A stretch of DNA of 35,102 nt from Acidobacteriota bacterium. Lineage in GTDB: Bacteria > Acidobacteriota > Terriglobia > Versatilivoradales > Versatilivoraceae. Below the pieces are notes generated by a model. It did no database searches and was not told the DNA's origin. It saw nothing but the letters and a program-made list of their open reading frames with translations. Below, in pieces: positions 24,061 through 31,602 of this stretch. A program made the translations under genes and the position numbers. Position 1 is the first letter of the stretch, and every line of letters starts with the position of its first letter. The stretch is from contig JAJECY010000296.1 in NCBI GenBank assembly GCA_022821775.1, positions 1-35,102 of the forward strand, given 5' to 3'.

Positions 24061-24435
24061 CTATTTCTTCTTTTCGACGCCGTGGAGGGGAACGGCGCAG
24101 CCGCCCTTGCCCTTGCAGGAATTCTTGCCGGCGCAGCCGTTGTCGCCGCTGCCGCAGCCGCCCTGGCCCTTGCACTCGTTCTGGCCCTTGCAGGAGTGCC
24201 TGACCGCGGTGGCGCAGCCGCCTTTGCCCTTGCAGGAATTCTTGCCGGCGCAGCCGTTGTCGCCGCTGGCGCAGCCGCCCTGGCCCTTGCACGCGTTACG
24301 ACCCTTGCAGACGTGCTTGGACTTCTTGTCGTCATCGGCCAACAACAGCGAGTCCGTTTGGCTGACCGCCTTGGAACCCGCCACCATGCCGGCCACGGCG
24401 GCTCCCATGACCTGAGTGAATTTCCTTCGATCCAT
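24061..24435 (-). CDS. Cys-rich RiPP precursor with Tat-like signal (bufferin-like)
   Basis: 124 residues from the ATG at 24435, which has AGAGGAG nine bases upstream. The N-terminus MDRRKFTQVMGAAVAGMVAG has the twin-arginine pattern R3-R4-x-F followed by a modest hydrophobic stretch and a likely SKA cleavage site at residues 21-23. The mature part contains 12 cysteines at 43, 49, 55, 62, 68, 74, 82, 88, 94, 101, 107 and 113, that is, two units of six with identical internal spacing (6, 6, 7, 6, 6) and a 39-residue period. Each unit contains NGCAGKNSCKGKGGC; the tail is VPLHGVEKKK. It sits just upstream of an MNIO enzyme and a DUF2063 protein, the composition of bufferin operons, in which cysteines are modified for copper or other metal binding. 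The metal and the modification here are not shown by sequence. Confidence 0.88.
   Translation of the reverse strand: MDRRKFTQVMGAAVAGMVAGSKAVSQTDSLLLADDDKKSKHVCKGRNACKGQGGCASGDNGCAGKNSCKGKGGCATAVRHSCKGQNECKGQGGCGSGDNGCAGKNSCKGKGGCAVPLHGVEKKK
24095..24310. repeat. 117-bp-period tandem duplication inside the precursor gene
   Basis: Two copies start with GCGCAGCCGCC at 24095 and 24212. Over the first 86 bp of each I count three differences, so the duplication of the six-cysteine unit is recent or kept homogeneous. Confidence 0.85.
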
Positions 24436-24750
24436 GGAAAATGTCTCCTCTAGGATAGGTTCGAACCTTGCCTTCCGAGTCATCCGGCCGGCAATGCCGA
24501 CCCCTCGCCCGGCAATTTCGAGAGAGCCTGAATATAGCCCACTCGTCCGCAAAAATCAAAACTCCCTCTCTGCCGGCCAAGAGGGAGTGGCCGTGGCCTC
24601 TGTAGGACTCCAAGGACCGGCGGGAAGGACGAGGACAGCGGATTTTCAGTCTGTTCCAGGCTGCCGCCTTTGGCCCATCGGGGCGCCGTCTCTATGGTAT
24701 AGTCGGTGGCGGTTGGCGGGCTTTCCGGTAGCCAAGCCCCGATTGGGAGG
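24436..24750. other. 315-bp divergent control region between precursor gene and mtnA
   Basis: No gene is seen. It holds the precursor promoter (24531-24559), a roughly 90-base leader with repeated CCGGCAAT segments, and near 24691-24703 a possible but poorly supported -10 (TATAGT) for mtnA without a matching -35. No classical metal-sensor operator palindrome was recognised. Confidence 0.5.
24531..24559 (-). promoter_or_regulatory. Strong sigma70-like promoter of the MNIO cluster
   Basis: Minus-strand TTGATT (24554-24559), exactly 17 bp, TATATT (24531-24536). This is one of the best consensus matches in the window and lies about 95 bp upstream of the precursor start, in an AT-richer pocket of the spacer. 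Confidence 0.6.
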
Positions 24751-25809
24751 ATGAAGATCGTGTTCGAGACCATTGCATGGAGCGACCAAGGCGTGGTCAT
24801 GATCGACCAGCGGAAGTTGCCGGCGGTCGAAGAATACCCGGTGTTCAAGACCTACGAGGAAGTGGCGCAGGCCATCAAGGACATGGTCATTCGAGGCGCG
24901 CCGGCGATTGGAGTCGCCGCTGCCATGGGAGTGGCGTTGGGGGCTCAGTCCATCAGGACCCATGAGCCGGACCGGTTTGAGAAGGCGTTTCAGTCCATAT
25001 GCGAGATCCTGGCGGCTACCCGGCCGACGGCCGTGAATCTGTTCTGGGCCATCGAACGGATGAAGGGGGTCTACCGGCGGCACAAGAGCCAGGGGCCCCT
25101 GACCGTGGCGGCCGCCCTCAAGGAGGAGGCCCTGCGCATGCACGACGAGGATATTCGACTCAACCGTCGCATGGGGAGCCACGGGGCCGCTCTCATCCAG
25201 GACGGGTCCCGGGTTCTGACCCATTGCAACGCCGGCGCCCTGGCGACGGCAGGCTACGGCACGGCTTTGGGTGTCATACGGGCTGCGGTCGAACAGGGCA
25301 AGAAGGTGGAGGTGCTGGCGGATGAAACGCGGCCTTTCCTGCAGGGAGCCCGTCTAACCGTTTGGGAGCTGCAAAAGGACGACATTCCGGTCACCCTGAT
25401 CACCGACAACATGGCGGGCTACTACATGAAACAGGGCCAGGTGACTTGCGTTGTCGTAGGAGCGGACCGGATCGCGGCCAACGGGGACGTCGCCAACAAG
25501 ATCGGCACCTATTCGGTAGCCGTGCTGGCCAGGGAGCATGAGATCCCTTTCTATGTGGCGGCGCCCCTCTCGACAGTGGACCTGGAGGTACCCACGGGCG
25601 ACGAGATCCCCATTGAGCAGCGTTCCCCGAGAGAAGTGACCCACCTGGGCGAAAGAGCCATTGCTCCCCCGGGGGCTCCCGCCGGAAATCCCGCCTTTGA
25701 CGTCACCCCGCACCGCTACGTGGCGGCCATCATCACCGACGCCGGTGTCGCCAGGCCTCCTTTTCTGGAGAATCTGAGCGCCTTGAAGGCCGGGGCGGAA
25801 CTTCCCTGA
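24751..25809 (+). CDS. mtnA: S-methyl-5-thioribose-1-phosphate isomerase
   Basis: About 352 residues. MtnA converts methylthioribose 1-phosphate to methylthioribulose 1-phosphate in the methionine salvage pathway. The catalytic cysteine is C159 ([16 protein letters not shown]) and the catalytic aspartate D239 ([21 protein letters not shown]), matching Bacillus C160/D240. [13 protein letters not shown] and [14 protein letters not shown] are further signatures that separate it from eIF2B subunits. Start: the ATG at 24751 directly abuts GGGAGG (24745-24750), which is too close; the GTG at 24760, in frame and nine bases from the same site, gives [11 protein letters not shown] and may be the true start. 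No other salvage gene is nearby. Confidence 0.94.
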   Translation: MKIVFETIAWSDQGVVMIDQRKLPAVEEYPVFKTYEEVAQAIKDMVIRGAPAIGVAAAMGVALGAQSIRTHEPDRFEKAFQSICEILAATRPTAVNLFWAIERMKGVYRRHKSQGPLTVAAALKEEALRMHDEDIRLNRRMGSHGAALIQDGSRVLTHCNAGALATAGYGTALGVIRAAVEQGKKVEVLADETRPFLQGARLTVWELQKDDIPVTLITDNMAGYYMKQGQVTCVVVGADRIAANGDVANKIGTYSVAVLAREHEIPFYVAAPLSTVDLEVPTGDEIPIEQRSPREVTHLGERAIAPPGAPAGNPAFDVTPHRYVAAIITDAGVARPPFLENLSALKAGAELP

Positions 25810-25828
25810 AACAACCCCCGATTTAACT

Positions 25829-26050
25829 GGAGCCTTTTGCATAATTCCGCGGGCAACGGTTTTATGGAGGCTCGGAACAGGTTTTCATTAACATGGATGC
25901 ACAGGATGCACAGGATTTTTCAGGAAACGGTTAGCCTGTAATCCTGAGCATCCGCAAATCCGCACACGATCATTGCCGGAGCCGGCTTCTCGTGCAACAA
26001 CGTCCCCTATTCGCGACGTCCTCTACCTGCGGAATTTGGCAAAAGGCTCC
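25829..26050. repeat. 25-bp inverted-repeat element with internal 9-mer repeats
   Basis: The left arm begins GGAGCCTTTTGC at 25829; the reverse complement of the right arm (26026-26050) matches it at 22 of 25 bases. Inside, 25893-25920 has a 9-bp period (GGATGCACA twice, then GGATTTTTC), and near 25940-25962 there is a partial inverted counterpart (AATCCTGAGCATCCGCAAATCC). The element fills nearly the whole spacer between mtnA and the convergent thioesterase gene; no gene is present. Confidence 0.6.
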
Positions 26051-26064
26051 CGATACTGAAAGCC

Positions 26065-26478
26065 TCAGTCCAGGCCCTCGAATTCCTTGATCCTTTGCCG
26101 CATCGCCTCTGGGATGCGAACCGTGCGGCCCTTATTCCTGTCGTAACAGGCCTGCACCGACAGGCCGTCGGCAATCAAGCGCCCGGTCCGGCGCTCGGTC
26201 AGACGGTACTCGAAGGTGAAGCTGGAATTCCTGAGGGCGGAGACTCGGGTGGCGATGGCTATGGTTTCCCCCAGGAGTGCGGGGGAGCGGTAGTTGCACT
26301 CGGTCCGAACCATCACGAAACCCCAGTCATCGGCGGGAGGAAGGCCGAACAGGCGCTTCCAGTATCGGGTTCGAACGATCTCGAAATAGGTGAGGTAGAC
26401 CGCGTTATTGACGTGACCCAGAGCGTCCAGGTCTCGAAAGCGAATCTCCAGGTCGGTGGTGAAGCGAAAGGAGGACAT
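26065..26478 (-). CDS. Acyl-CoA thioesterase, hotdog fold (4HBT family)
   Basis: 137 residues, typical length. The hallmark is IRFRDLDALGHVNNAVYLTYFE (residues 12-33, two overlapping halves), with D18 the expected catalytic aspartate, as in 4-hydroxybenzoyl-CoA and YbgC-type thioesterases. The following strand has VRTECNYRSPALLGETI and the C-terminus FTFEYRLTERRTGRLIADG. It hydrolyses a fatty or aromatic acyl-CoA; the substrate cannot be told from sequence. It lies 93 bp downstream of the ygfZ-like gene on the same strand and may share the gatB transcript. No obvious ribosome site precedes the ATG at 26478. Confidence 0.88.
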   Translation of the reverse strand: MSSFRFTTDLEIRFRDLDALGHVNNAVYLTYFEIVRTRYWKRLFGLPPADDWGFVMVRTECNYRSPALLGETIAIATRVSALRNSSFTFEYRLTERRTGRLIADGLSVQACYDRNKGRTVRIPEAMRQRIKEFEGLD

Positions 26479-26571
26479 GGGTTGGTAATCGTCAGTTTGG
26501 GGGGAGGTGGTGAGAGTCCGGGAAGAGGTTGATCCCGCTTCCTGCCGAACGAGATTCCTTCCATGCCGCCA

Positions 26572-27651
26572 TCAGTCGAAGGGGAACGGGGTCACCTCGG
26601 CATCGGTCCGGCCCCCGCCGCTCTCCACTCCGACGGTTGTGCCGGGATCCCAGGACTCCTTGCGAACATAGGCCAGGGCGATGGCCCGCCGCAGCCTGGG
26701 AGAGTAGGCGCTGTCGGTAACCCAGCCCACCTCCCGTCCGTTGCGGTATAGCCTGTCTCCCCCGCGGGCCGGCCGCCCGGATGACAGAAGGAGGCCCATG
26801 AGCTTGCGGTTGACCTGCCCGCGGTAGGTGGCCCGGGCCACCACTTCCTGGCCGACATAACACCCCTTGCTGTAGCTGATGGCCTCTTCGAGGCCCGCCT
26901 CCAGCGGAATGCGTGCTTCGTCCATATCGATGCCATACCAGGCGATTCCCGCCTCCATTCGGTGGACGTTCCAGGCTTCAAGACCTACGGGTTGAAGGCC
27001 GGCCGGTTCTCCCGCCTGAAGGAGCAGGTTCCAGAGCTCAACCGATTGGCCTCCGGACACAATGAGGTCATAGCCTTCCGAGGCGGTTCGCCGCATCCGC
27101 GCACAGAGGGCCGACAGGTTCCCGACTCGAATGAGACGATGTTCGAAAGGGCTCCCGGGCAGAGATGTTTCCGGACACAAGTTGCCGATGGCCGCGGCCG
27201 CCTTGGGTCCCTGCAGCGAAAGAACGGCCAGGTCGTTCGACCGGTCGACGACCTCGACCTGGTCCGCAATGATGTACTTCCGCAAGAGGGCCAGGTCCTT
27301 CTCCACCAGGTCGGCGTCGACCATCAGCATCAGGGACTCCTCCAGGCAGAGCACTCGCATGTCGGTGAGGATTCGTCCCTGGGGAGTGAGCATGAGCGCA
27401 TAGCAACCCTGACCGGGTGACAGGCTCCGGATGTCGTTGGTAACCATTCCGTGCAGAAAGCGCGATCGATCCCTGCCCCTCAGTTCAACCACGGCCTGAA
27501 CCGACAGGTCGAGCAGACCGGCTTTTTCACCCAGGACGCGATACTCTTTTTCGAGCGAGGTGAAGCGCTCGGGAACCTCCCGGCCCCGAAATTCCACGAA
27601 GTCCGCTCCCGAGTCCCGTTGGGTATCAAACAGTGAAGATCGCTTCGGCAT
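26572..27651 (-). CDS. ygfZ: Folate-binding YgfZ/GcvT-like protein
   Basis: 359 residues. The diagnostic YgfZ motif K262-GCYVGQE269 is present (KGCYVGQEVVARATYRGQVNRKL), separating it from glycine-cleavage T protein. The N-terminal domain resembles GcvT (VVELRGRDRSRFLHGMVTNDI, GRILTDMRVL) and the C-terminal barrel ends with a typical SxRLRRAIALAYV segment. YgfZ/IBA57 proteins act with tetrahydrofolate in maturation or repair of some Fe-S enzymes. The protein keeps a GcvT-like N-terminal extension (SLFDTQRDSGADFVEFRGREVPERF), common in the acidobacterial/actinobacterial forms. The gene follows gatB by 16 bp on the same strand, so the two are probably co-transcribed; the functional link, if any, is not obvious. 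Confidence 0.88.
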   Translation of the reverse strand: MPKRSSLFDTQRDSGADFVEFRGREVPERFTSLEKEYRVLGEKAGLLDLSVQAVVELRGRDRSRFLHGMVTNDIRSLSPGQGCYALMLTPQGRILTDMRVLCLEESLMLMVDADLVEKDLALLRKYIIADQVEVVDRSNDLAVLSLQGPKAAAAIGNLCPETSLPGSPFEHRLIRVGNLSALCARMRRTASEGYDLIVSGGQSVELWNLLLQAGEPAGLQPVGLEAWNVHRMEAGIAWYGIDMDEARIPLEAGLEEAISYSKGCYVGQEVVARATYRGQVNRKLMGLLLSSGRPARGGDRLYRNGREVGWVTDSAYSPRLRRAIALAYVRKESWDPGTTVGVESGGGRTDAEVTPFPFD

Positions 27652-27667
27652 GGGCCTGAACTCCCGG

Positions 27668-29116
27668 TTAACCGTCCAACCTCGCCCTCAACAGTTCGTT
27701 GACCAACCGGGGATTGGCCTGCCCCCGGGTGGCCTTCATGACCTGGCCTACGAAGAAACCGAGGGTGGCCTTCTTGCCACCCTTGTACTGCTCATGGATT
27801 TTGGGATTGGCGACCAGGACGTCTTCAATTACGGTCTTGATCGCATCGGGATCGGTGATCTGTTTCAGACCTTTCTCCCGGATCACCTGCCTGGCCGGCT
27901 TCTTCTCCCGAAACATGGCCTCGAAAATATCCTTGGCCATCTTTCCGGAAACCTCTTTGCTGTCGATGCATCCGATCAATTCGGCCAATTGGACCGGGCT
28001 GATCGGAGAAGATTCGATGTCGAGATTGAATTCCTTGAGATCGCGCAACAGGTCTCCCATGATCCAATTGGAGGCAGCCTTGGGATTGCCGGATCGGGTA
28101 GCGGTCTCTTCGAAGAAATCGGCCAGGGCGCGGGTGGTGGTCAAGACTCCGGCGTCGTATGCCGGAATGGCGTACTCGGCCACGAACCGCTGCTTCTTTT
28201 CTTCGGGCAACTCCGGCATGCCGGCCCGAATTTCACCCTGCCAATCGGTGTCCACCACCAGCGGAGGCAGGTCGGGTTCGGGGAAGTAGCGGTAGTCGTG
28301 AGCCTCCTCCTTGCTGCGCATGGGGAAGGTGCGCTGCTCGGTAGTGCTCCAGAGGCGGGTTTCCTGGGTGACGGTTCCTCCCTGCTGCAAGAGACGGGTC
28401 TGGCGGCCGATCTCATATTCGAGCGCCTTCTGCAGGAAGCGAAAGCTGTTCAGGTTTTTCAGCTCGGTCTTGGTGCCAAGGGTGGGTGAGCCGGCGGGGC
28501 GAATCGACACGTTGGCGTCGCAACGGAGACTGCCCTCTTCCATGTTGCCGTCGCAGACCTGCAGGTATTCGAGAATGACCTTCAGGCGGGTCAGGTAGTC
28601 GTGGGCCTGGGCGGGTGAATAGATCTCGGGTTCGCTGACGATTTCAATCAGCGGCGTGCCGCTCCGATTCAGGTCGATATAGCTGTAGCGATCGGAATCG
28701 GCGAATCCGTCGTGGATGGACTTGCCGGCGTCTTCCTCCAGGTGGACCCGCTTGATCGCCACCCGATGGGGACGGCCGTCCTCTTCGAGGTCGAGGTGTC
28801 CGAATTCCGCCAGGGGTTTGTCGAATTGGGAAATCTGGTAGCCCTTGGGCAGATCGGGATAGAAATAGTTCTTGCGCGCAAAGATCGAAAGGGGATTGAC
28901 GCGGCAATTGAACGCCAGGGCCGCCTTGACGGCCATGACGACGACCTCGCGATTCAGCACCGGAAGGGCTCCCGGCAGACCGAGGCAAACCGGACAGGTA
29001 TTGGTATTGGGAGGGGCCCCGAATCGGGTCGAGCAGGGGCAGAAGATCTTGGTTCGGGTCAGTAGCTGGGCGTGTACCTCGAGGCCGATGACGGCTTCAT
29101 AGGTCATGTGGGTCAT
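27668..29116 (-). CDS. gatB: Asp/Glu-tRNA(Asn/Gln) amidotransferase subunit B
   Basis: 482 residues, full length. GatB phosphorylates the mischarged Glu-tRNA-Gln or Asp-tRNA-Asn so that ammonia from GatA can be added. The N-terminal signature [14 protein letters not shown] is followed by zinc-type cysteines C26, C28, C41 and C44 ([20 protein letters not shown]), [13 protein letters not shown], and [17 protein letters not shown]. The C-terminal helical and YqeY-like tail domains ([40 protein letters not shown]) are complete. The presence implies transamidation for Gln- or Asn-tRNA; gatA and gatC are not in the window. Start ATG is at 29116 or, three codons on, at 29107; neither has a clear ribosome site. 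Confidence 0.96.
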   Translation of the reverse strand: MTHMTYEAVIGLEVHAQLLTRTKIFCPCSTRFGAPPNTNTCPVCLGLPGALPVLNREVVVMAVKAALAFNCRVNPLSIFARKNYFYPDLPKGYQISQFDKPLAEFGHLDLEEDGRPHRVAIKRVHLEEDAGKSIHDGFADSDRYSYIDLNRSGTPLIEIVSEPEIYSPAQAHDYLTRLKVILEYLQVCDGNMEEGSLRCDANVSIRPAGSPTLGTKTELKNLNSFRFLQKALEYEIGRQTRLLQQGGTVTQETRLWSTTEQRTFPMRSKEEAHDYRYFPEPDLPPLVVDTDWQGEIRAGMPELPEEKKQRFVAEYAIPAYDAGVLTTTRALADFFEETATRSGNPKAASNWIMGDLLRDLKEFNLDIESSPISPVQLAELIGCIDSKEVSGKMAKDIFEAMFREKKPARQVIREKGLKQITDPDAIKTVIEDVLVANPKIHEQYKGGKKATLGFFVGQVMKATRGQANPRLVNELLRARLDG

Positions 29117-29261
29117 GAGATCTTGTGGGTGCGGTCAATGACGGGCTTCTGCGGGTTGAATGCTGCTCTGGCAAGAGGAGGGCGGCCGGGTAAACTGGTC
29201 TGAACCACCACTTTTTCACTCTGTATCAGCGGCCCCCTCGTACGGAACGGCGGCGTGGCCA

Positions 29262-29427
29262 GGTGGAAAGTGAATAGTGGCTAGTGGTTGGTGGATAGTT
29301 CTTGGATCCACGTGTGAAGAATCTTGGCGGTCTCGGCGCAACCCTTCAAAGAGTGCAACCAAGTCATCAGGCAATTGCCTGCTATCAGCACTGGCCACTG
29401 GCCACTAACCACTGATCACTAACCACT
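29262..29427. repeat. Heptad-armed repeat element, copy B (inverted relative to copy A)
   Basis: Read on the minus strand, the first arm (29427-29389) is heptads AGTGGTT, AGTGATC, AGTGGTT, AGTGGCC, AGTGGCC, and the second arm (29299-29262) is ACTATCC, ACCAACC, ACTAGCC, ACTATTC, ACTTTCC. The 89-bp core is related to that of copy A (5901-6048). One frame through the core gives DDLVALFEGLRRDRQDSSHVD, and the equivalent frame of copy A gives GDLAGLLEESCCDRKDALRVD, so the core may be a decayed coding segment. This element fills most of the 314-bp spacer between the protease gene and gatB; 29117-29261 and 29428-29430 show nothing else. Confidence 0.6.
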
Positions 29428-29430
29428 GGG

Positions 29431-31008
29431 CTAGTCTCCCTGCTTTCTGACCAGCAGGTCAGTATCTCCCGAATCACGGTTGATGAGAGCCTTGGCCTGA
29501 GGAAGCACCTCGAGCGCCTTGGCGAATTGGGGGTCGTTCTCCAGGGAAACCTTGTGAGCCTCGGCTTGACCCACCCGAGAGAGGAAATACTCGTAGCGCA
29601 TCTGGAACTTGATGAAGTCCAGGTTGTCCTTGAAGTCGCCTTCCTTGTAGGCCAGTTTCTGGTCAGTCAGATAGGTACGGAATTGCTGCAGAATTTCAGC
29701 CGTCGCCTGGAAATTCCGGTCCACGGTCGGATGGTCGGCGTTGTAGGCACGGATGAAGCTGAAGATCATTCCCCTGCTGGTGAGCAGCAGTTGGAATTCA
29801 TTGATCTTCTTGTTTTTGACCTGGAAATCCGGAGTGATGCCGCCTCCCCCGTATACCTCGCGGCCACTAGCGGTCTTGTAGACTTTTCTCTTCTCGGGAT
29901 CCTTGTTTCTGGCGTAGTAGTAGTCGATGTAGGATTGGTTGGCGTAATCTCTCTGGATGAGCCGTCCGCTGGGAGTGTGCCACTTGGCGGTGGTGAGGGA
30001 AACCCCCGAGCCGTTGTCCAGGGGATAGACCGTCTGAACCAGGCCCTTGCCAAAACTGACTTCGCCCACCAGCAGTCCGCGATCATGGTCCTGTATGGCG
30101 CCGGCCACGATTTCGGAAGCACTGGCGCTGCCGGTGTTGATGAGCACCACCAGGGGGAACAGAACTCCCCCGGATCCTCTGGGGGCTTCGTAGGACTGCT
30201 TGGCGCTCGGCGTGCGTCCGTCGGTAATCAAGACCTTCTGGCCCTTCTCCAGGAACTTGTCCGCCACCTGGATGGCGGCCTGCAGGTACCCTCCGGGGTT
30301 GGATCTCAGGTCGAAGATCAGACCCTGCAGATCCGTTCCCAGCTCTTCCAGGCTCTCCTGAACTTCCCGGTTGGTGGTCTCGTTAAAGGTGTTGAGCTTG
30401 ATGTAGCCGATGCCCGGGCGGAAGAAGAAGGCGAACGGAACACTGTGGTGGGGGATCTCATCGCGAACGATGGCCATATCGAGCAGTTTCGGGATTCCGG
30501 CCCGGTCTATGGAGATGTTGACCACTGTTCCCTTGGGGCCCCTCAGCCTTTCCACCACGGCCTGAATATCCAGTCCTTCGGTGGGACTGCCTTCAATCTT
30601 GGCGATGACGTCCCCGGAGCGAATGCCCAGGCGGTAGGCGGGCGTCCCGGGAATGGGCGTGATGACGGTGGGCTTGGCATTCCTCATGGAGATGATGATG
30701 CCCAGCCCATAGAAATTCCCCCGCTGGTCTTCCCGGAATTGGGCGAACTGCTTGGCGTCGAAGAAGTTCGAATGGGGGTCCAACGTCTTCAGCATGCTCC
30801 GCAAGGAGGCGTGAACGCTCTTCTCGACGTCGATTTCATCGGCGTAGTACTTTTCGGCCAGGTCGAGCACCTGGGAGTAGACGTTGACCAGGAGTTCACG
30901 TTCGCTGGACTGGGAGGTCGCTTGAACCGGCCTCCCCCAAAAACCTCCAATCAGGGAGGCGATAACGATTACGGTCGCGACCGTGGTCCAGGAACGAAGT
31001 CTTTGCAT
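29431..31008 (-). CDS. S41-family C-terminal processing peptidase
   Basis: 525 residues from the ATG at 31008, with AGAGGTGG close upstream; the long open frame further up is antisense to tatA/B. An N-terminal hydrophobic segment (TTVATVIVIASLIGGFWG) is a signal peptide or anchor, so it acts in the periplasm. The PDZ domain spans about 95-190 (GIRSGDVIAKIEGSPTEGL). The S41 catalytic pair is S296 (NTGSASASEIVAGA) and K321 (VSFGKGLVQ), 25 residues apart as in tail-specific proteases. The C-terminal region beyond about 430 is helical (KALEVLPQAKALIN). It probably trims or degrades exported proteins. It is divergent from tatA/B. Confidence 0.93.
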   Translation of the reverse strand: MQRLRSWTTVATVIVIASLIGGFWGRPVQATSQSSERELLVNVYSQVLDLAEKYYADEIDVEKSVHASLRSMLKTLDPHSNFFDAKQFAQFREDQRGNFYGLGIIISMRNAKPTVITPIPGTPAYRLGIRSGDVIAKIEGSPTEGLDIQAVVERLRGPKGTVVNISIDRAGIPKLLDMAIVRDEIPHHSVPFAFFFRPGIGYIKLNTFNETTNREVQESLEELGTDLQGLIFDLRSNPGGYLQAAIQVADKFLEKGQKVLITDGRTPSAKQSYEAPRGSGGVLFPLVVLINTGSASASEIVAGAIQDHDRGLLVGEVSFGKGLVQTVYPLDNGSGVSLTTAKWHTPSGRLIQRDYANQSYIDYYYARNKDPEKRKVYKTASGREVYGGGGITPDFQVKNKKINEFQLLLTSRGMIFSFIRAYNADHPTVDRNFQATAEILQQFRTYLTDQKLAYKEGDFKDNLDFIKFQMRYEYFLSRVGQAEAHKVSLENDPQFAKALEVLPQAKALINRDSGDTDLLVRKQGD

Positions 31009-31030
31009 ACCCACCTCTGAAGTTGGCCCA

Positions 31031-31059
31031 AATATAGCATCGGCCCGCGCTCGAAGTAA
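31031..31059 (-). promoter_or_regulatory. Promoter of the S41 peptidase gene
   Basis: Minus-strand TTACTT (31054-31059), 17 bp, TATATT (31031-31036), 23 bp upstream of the ATG at 31008. The -35 match is weak. Confidence 0.4.
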
Positions 31060-31096
31060 AGCCTCAAGCAGGAACGCGCAGAGCAGGGGCCCTGCC

Positions 31097-31125
31097 TTGA
31101 CTTGTACCCGTGCTCCCTTTATGAT
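31097..31125 (+). promoter_or_regulatory. Promoter of tatA/B-tatC
   Basis: TTGACT (31097-31102), 17-bp spacer, TATGAT (31120-31125), 22 bp upstream of the tatA/B ATG at 31147. A GGAGG ribosome site follows at 31137-31141. Confidence 0.6.
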
Positions 31126-31146
31126 TCGGGGTGTTTGGAGGAATGC

Positions 31147-31602
31147 ATGGGACCGCTCGGCGTACCCGAATTGATCATCATTTTCATCGTGGCTCTGCTG
31201 GTGTTCGGGCCGCGGAAGTTGCCTGAGCTGGGGAAATCTCTCGGCCGGGGGCTCTCCGAGTTCCGACGCGCCTCCAACGAGCTCAGAAACACACTGGAGG
31301 AAGAGGTTCGCGCGACTGAATACGAGCCTCCCCCTCCCCCACCCAAGCTGGAAAAGCCGGCGGAAGCCGCGGAAGCCGACCCTCAACCGTCCGTCGAGAC
31401 CGGAGAGGAATCTGCAGAGCAGGCCTCTTCCGAAGCCGAGGCCGGTGATGCCGCGGCGGAAGCCGTCTCCGCCCAGGCGAAAGCTGAAGCACCCTCCCCT
31501 CCTTCCGAAACCGACGCAGGCCAGGAGCCGGAGGCCGCCACAGCCTCCTCGCCCGGCTTGAGCTCGGAGCCCAAGCCCGAACCAAAGCCGGATGGACACT
31601 GA
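31147..31602 (+). CDS. Twin-arginine translocase TatA/TatB family subunit
   Basis: 151 residues from the ATG at 31147, which has GGAGG five bases upstream. The membrane helix and hinge are classical: MGPLGVPELIIIFIVALLVF then FGPRKLPELGKSLGRGLSEF, followed by an amphipathic helix to about residue 55. The remainder is a long low-complexity tail rich in Pro, Glu, Ala and Ser (EPPPPPPKLEKPAEAAEA and onwards) ending PKPEPKPDGH. The length and opening GPLGVPELI with E8 suggest TatB or a bifunctional TatA rather than a minimal TatA. It overlaps tatC by 11 bp, so the two are coupled. Only one TatA/B gene is visible here. Confidence 0.9.
   Translation: MGPLGVPELIIIFIVALLVFGPRKLPELGKSLGRGLSEFRRASNELRNTLEEEVRATEYEPPPPPPKLEKPAEAAEADPQPSVETGEESAEQASSEAEAGDAAAEAVSAQAKAEAPSPPSETDAGQEPEAATASSPGLSSEPKPEPKPDGH

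Noticed and set aside
23940-24335. N-terminal extension of the MNIO frame rich in Ala/Arg
   Set aside because: It is the precursor gene read in another frame; the MNIO start at 23939 has a proper ribosome site and family N-terminus.
24082-24453. Ala/Leu-rich plus-strand frame that looks like membrane helices
   Set aside because: Antisense to the Cys-rich precursor; its hydrophobicity comes from the GCN/CTT complements of Gly/Lys/Cys codons.
29216-29398. 60-codon minus-strand ORF between gatB and the protease gene
   Set aside because: It runs through the heptad repeat arms of copy B; kept as a repeat with a possibly decayed coding core, not as a gene.
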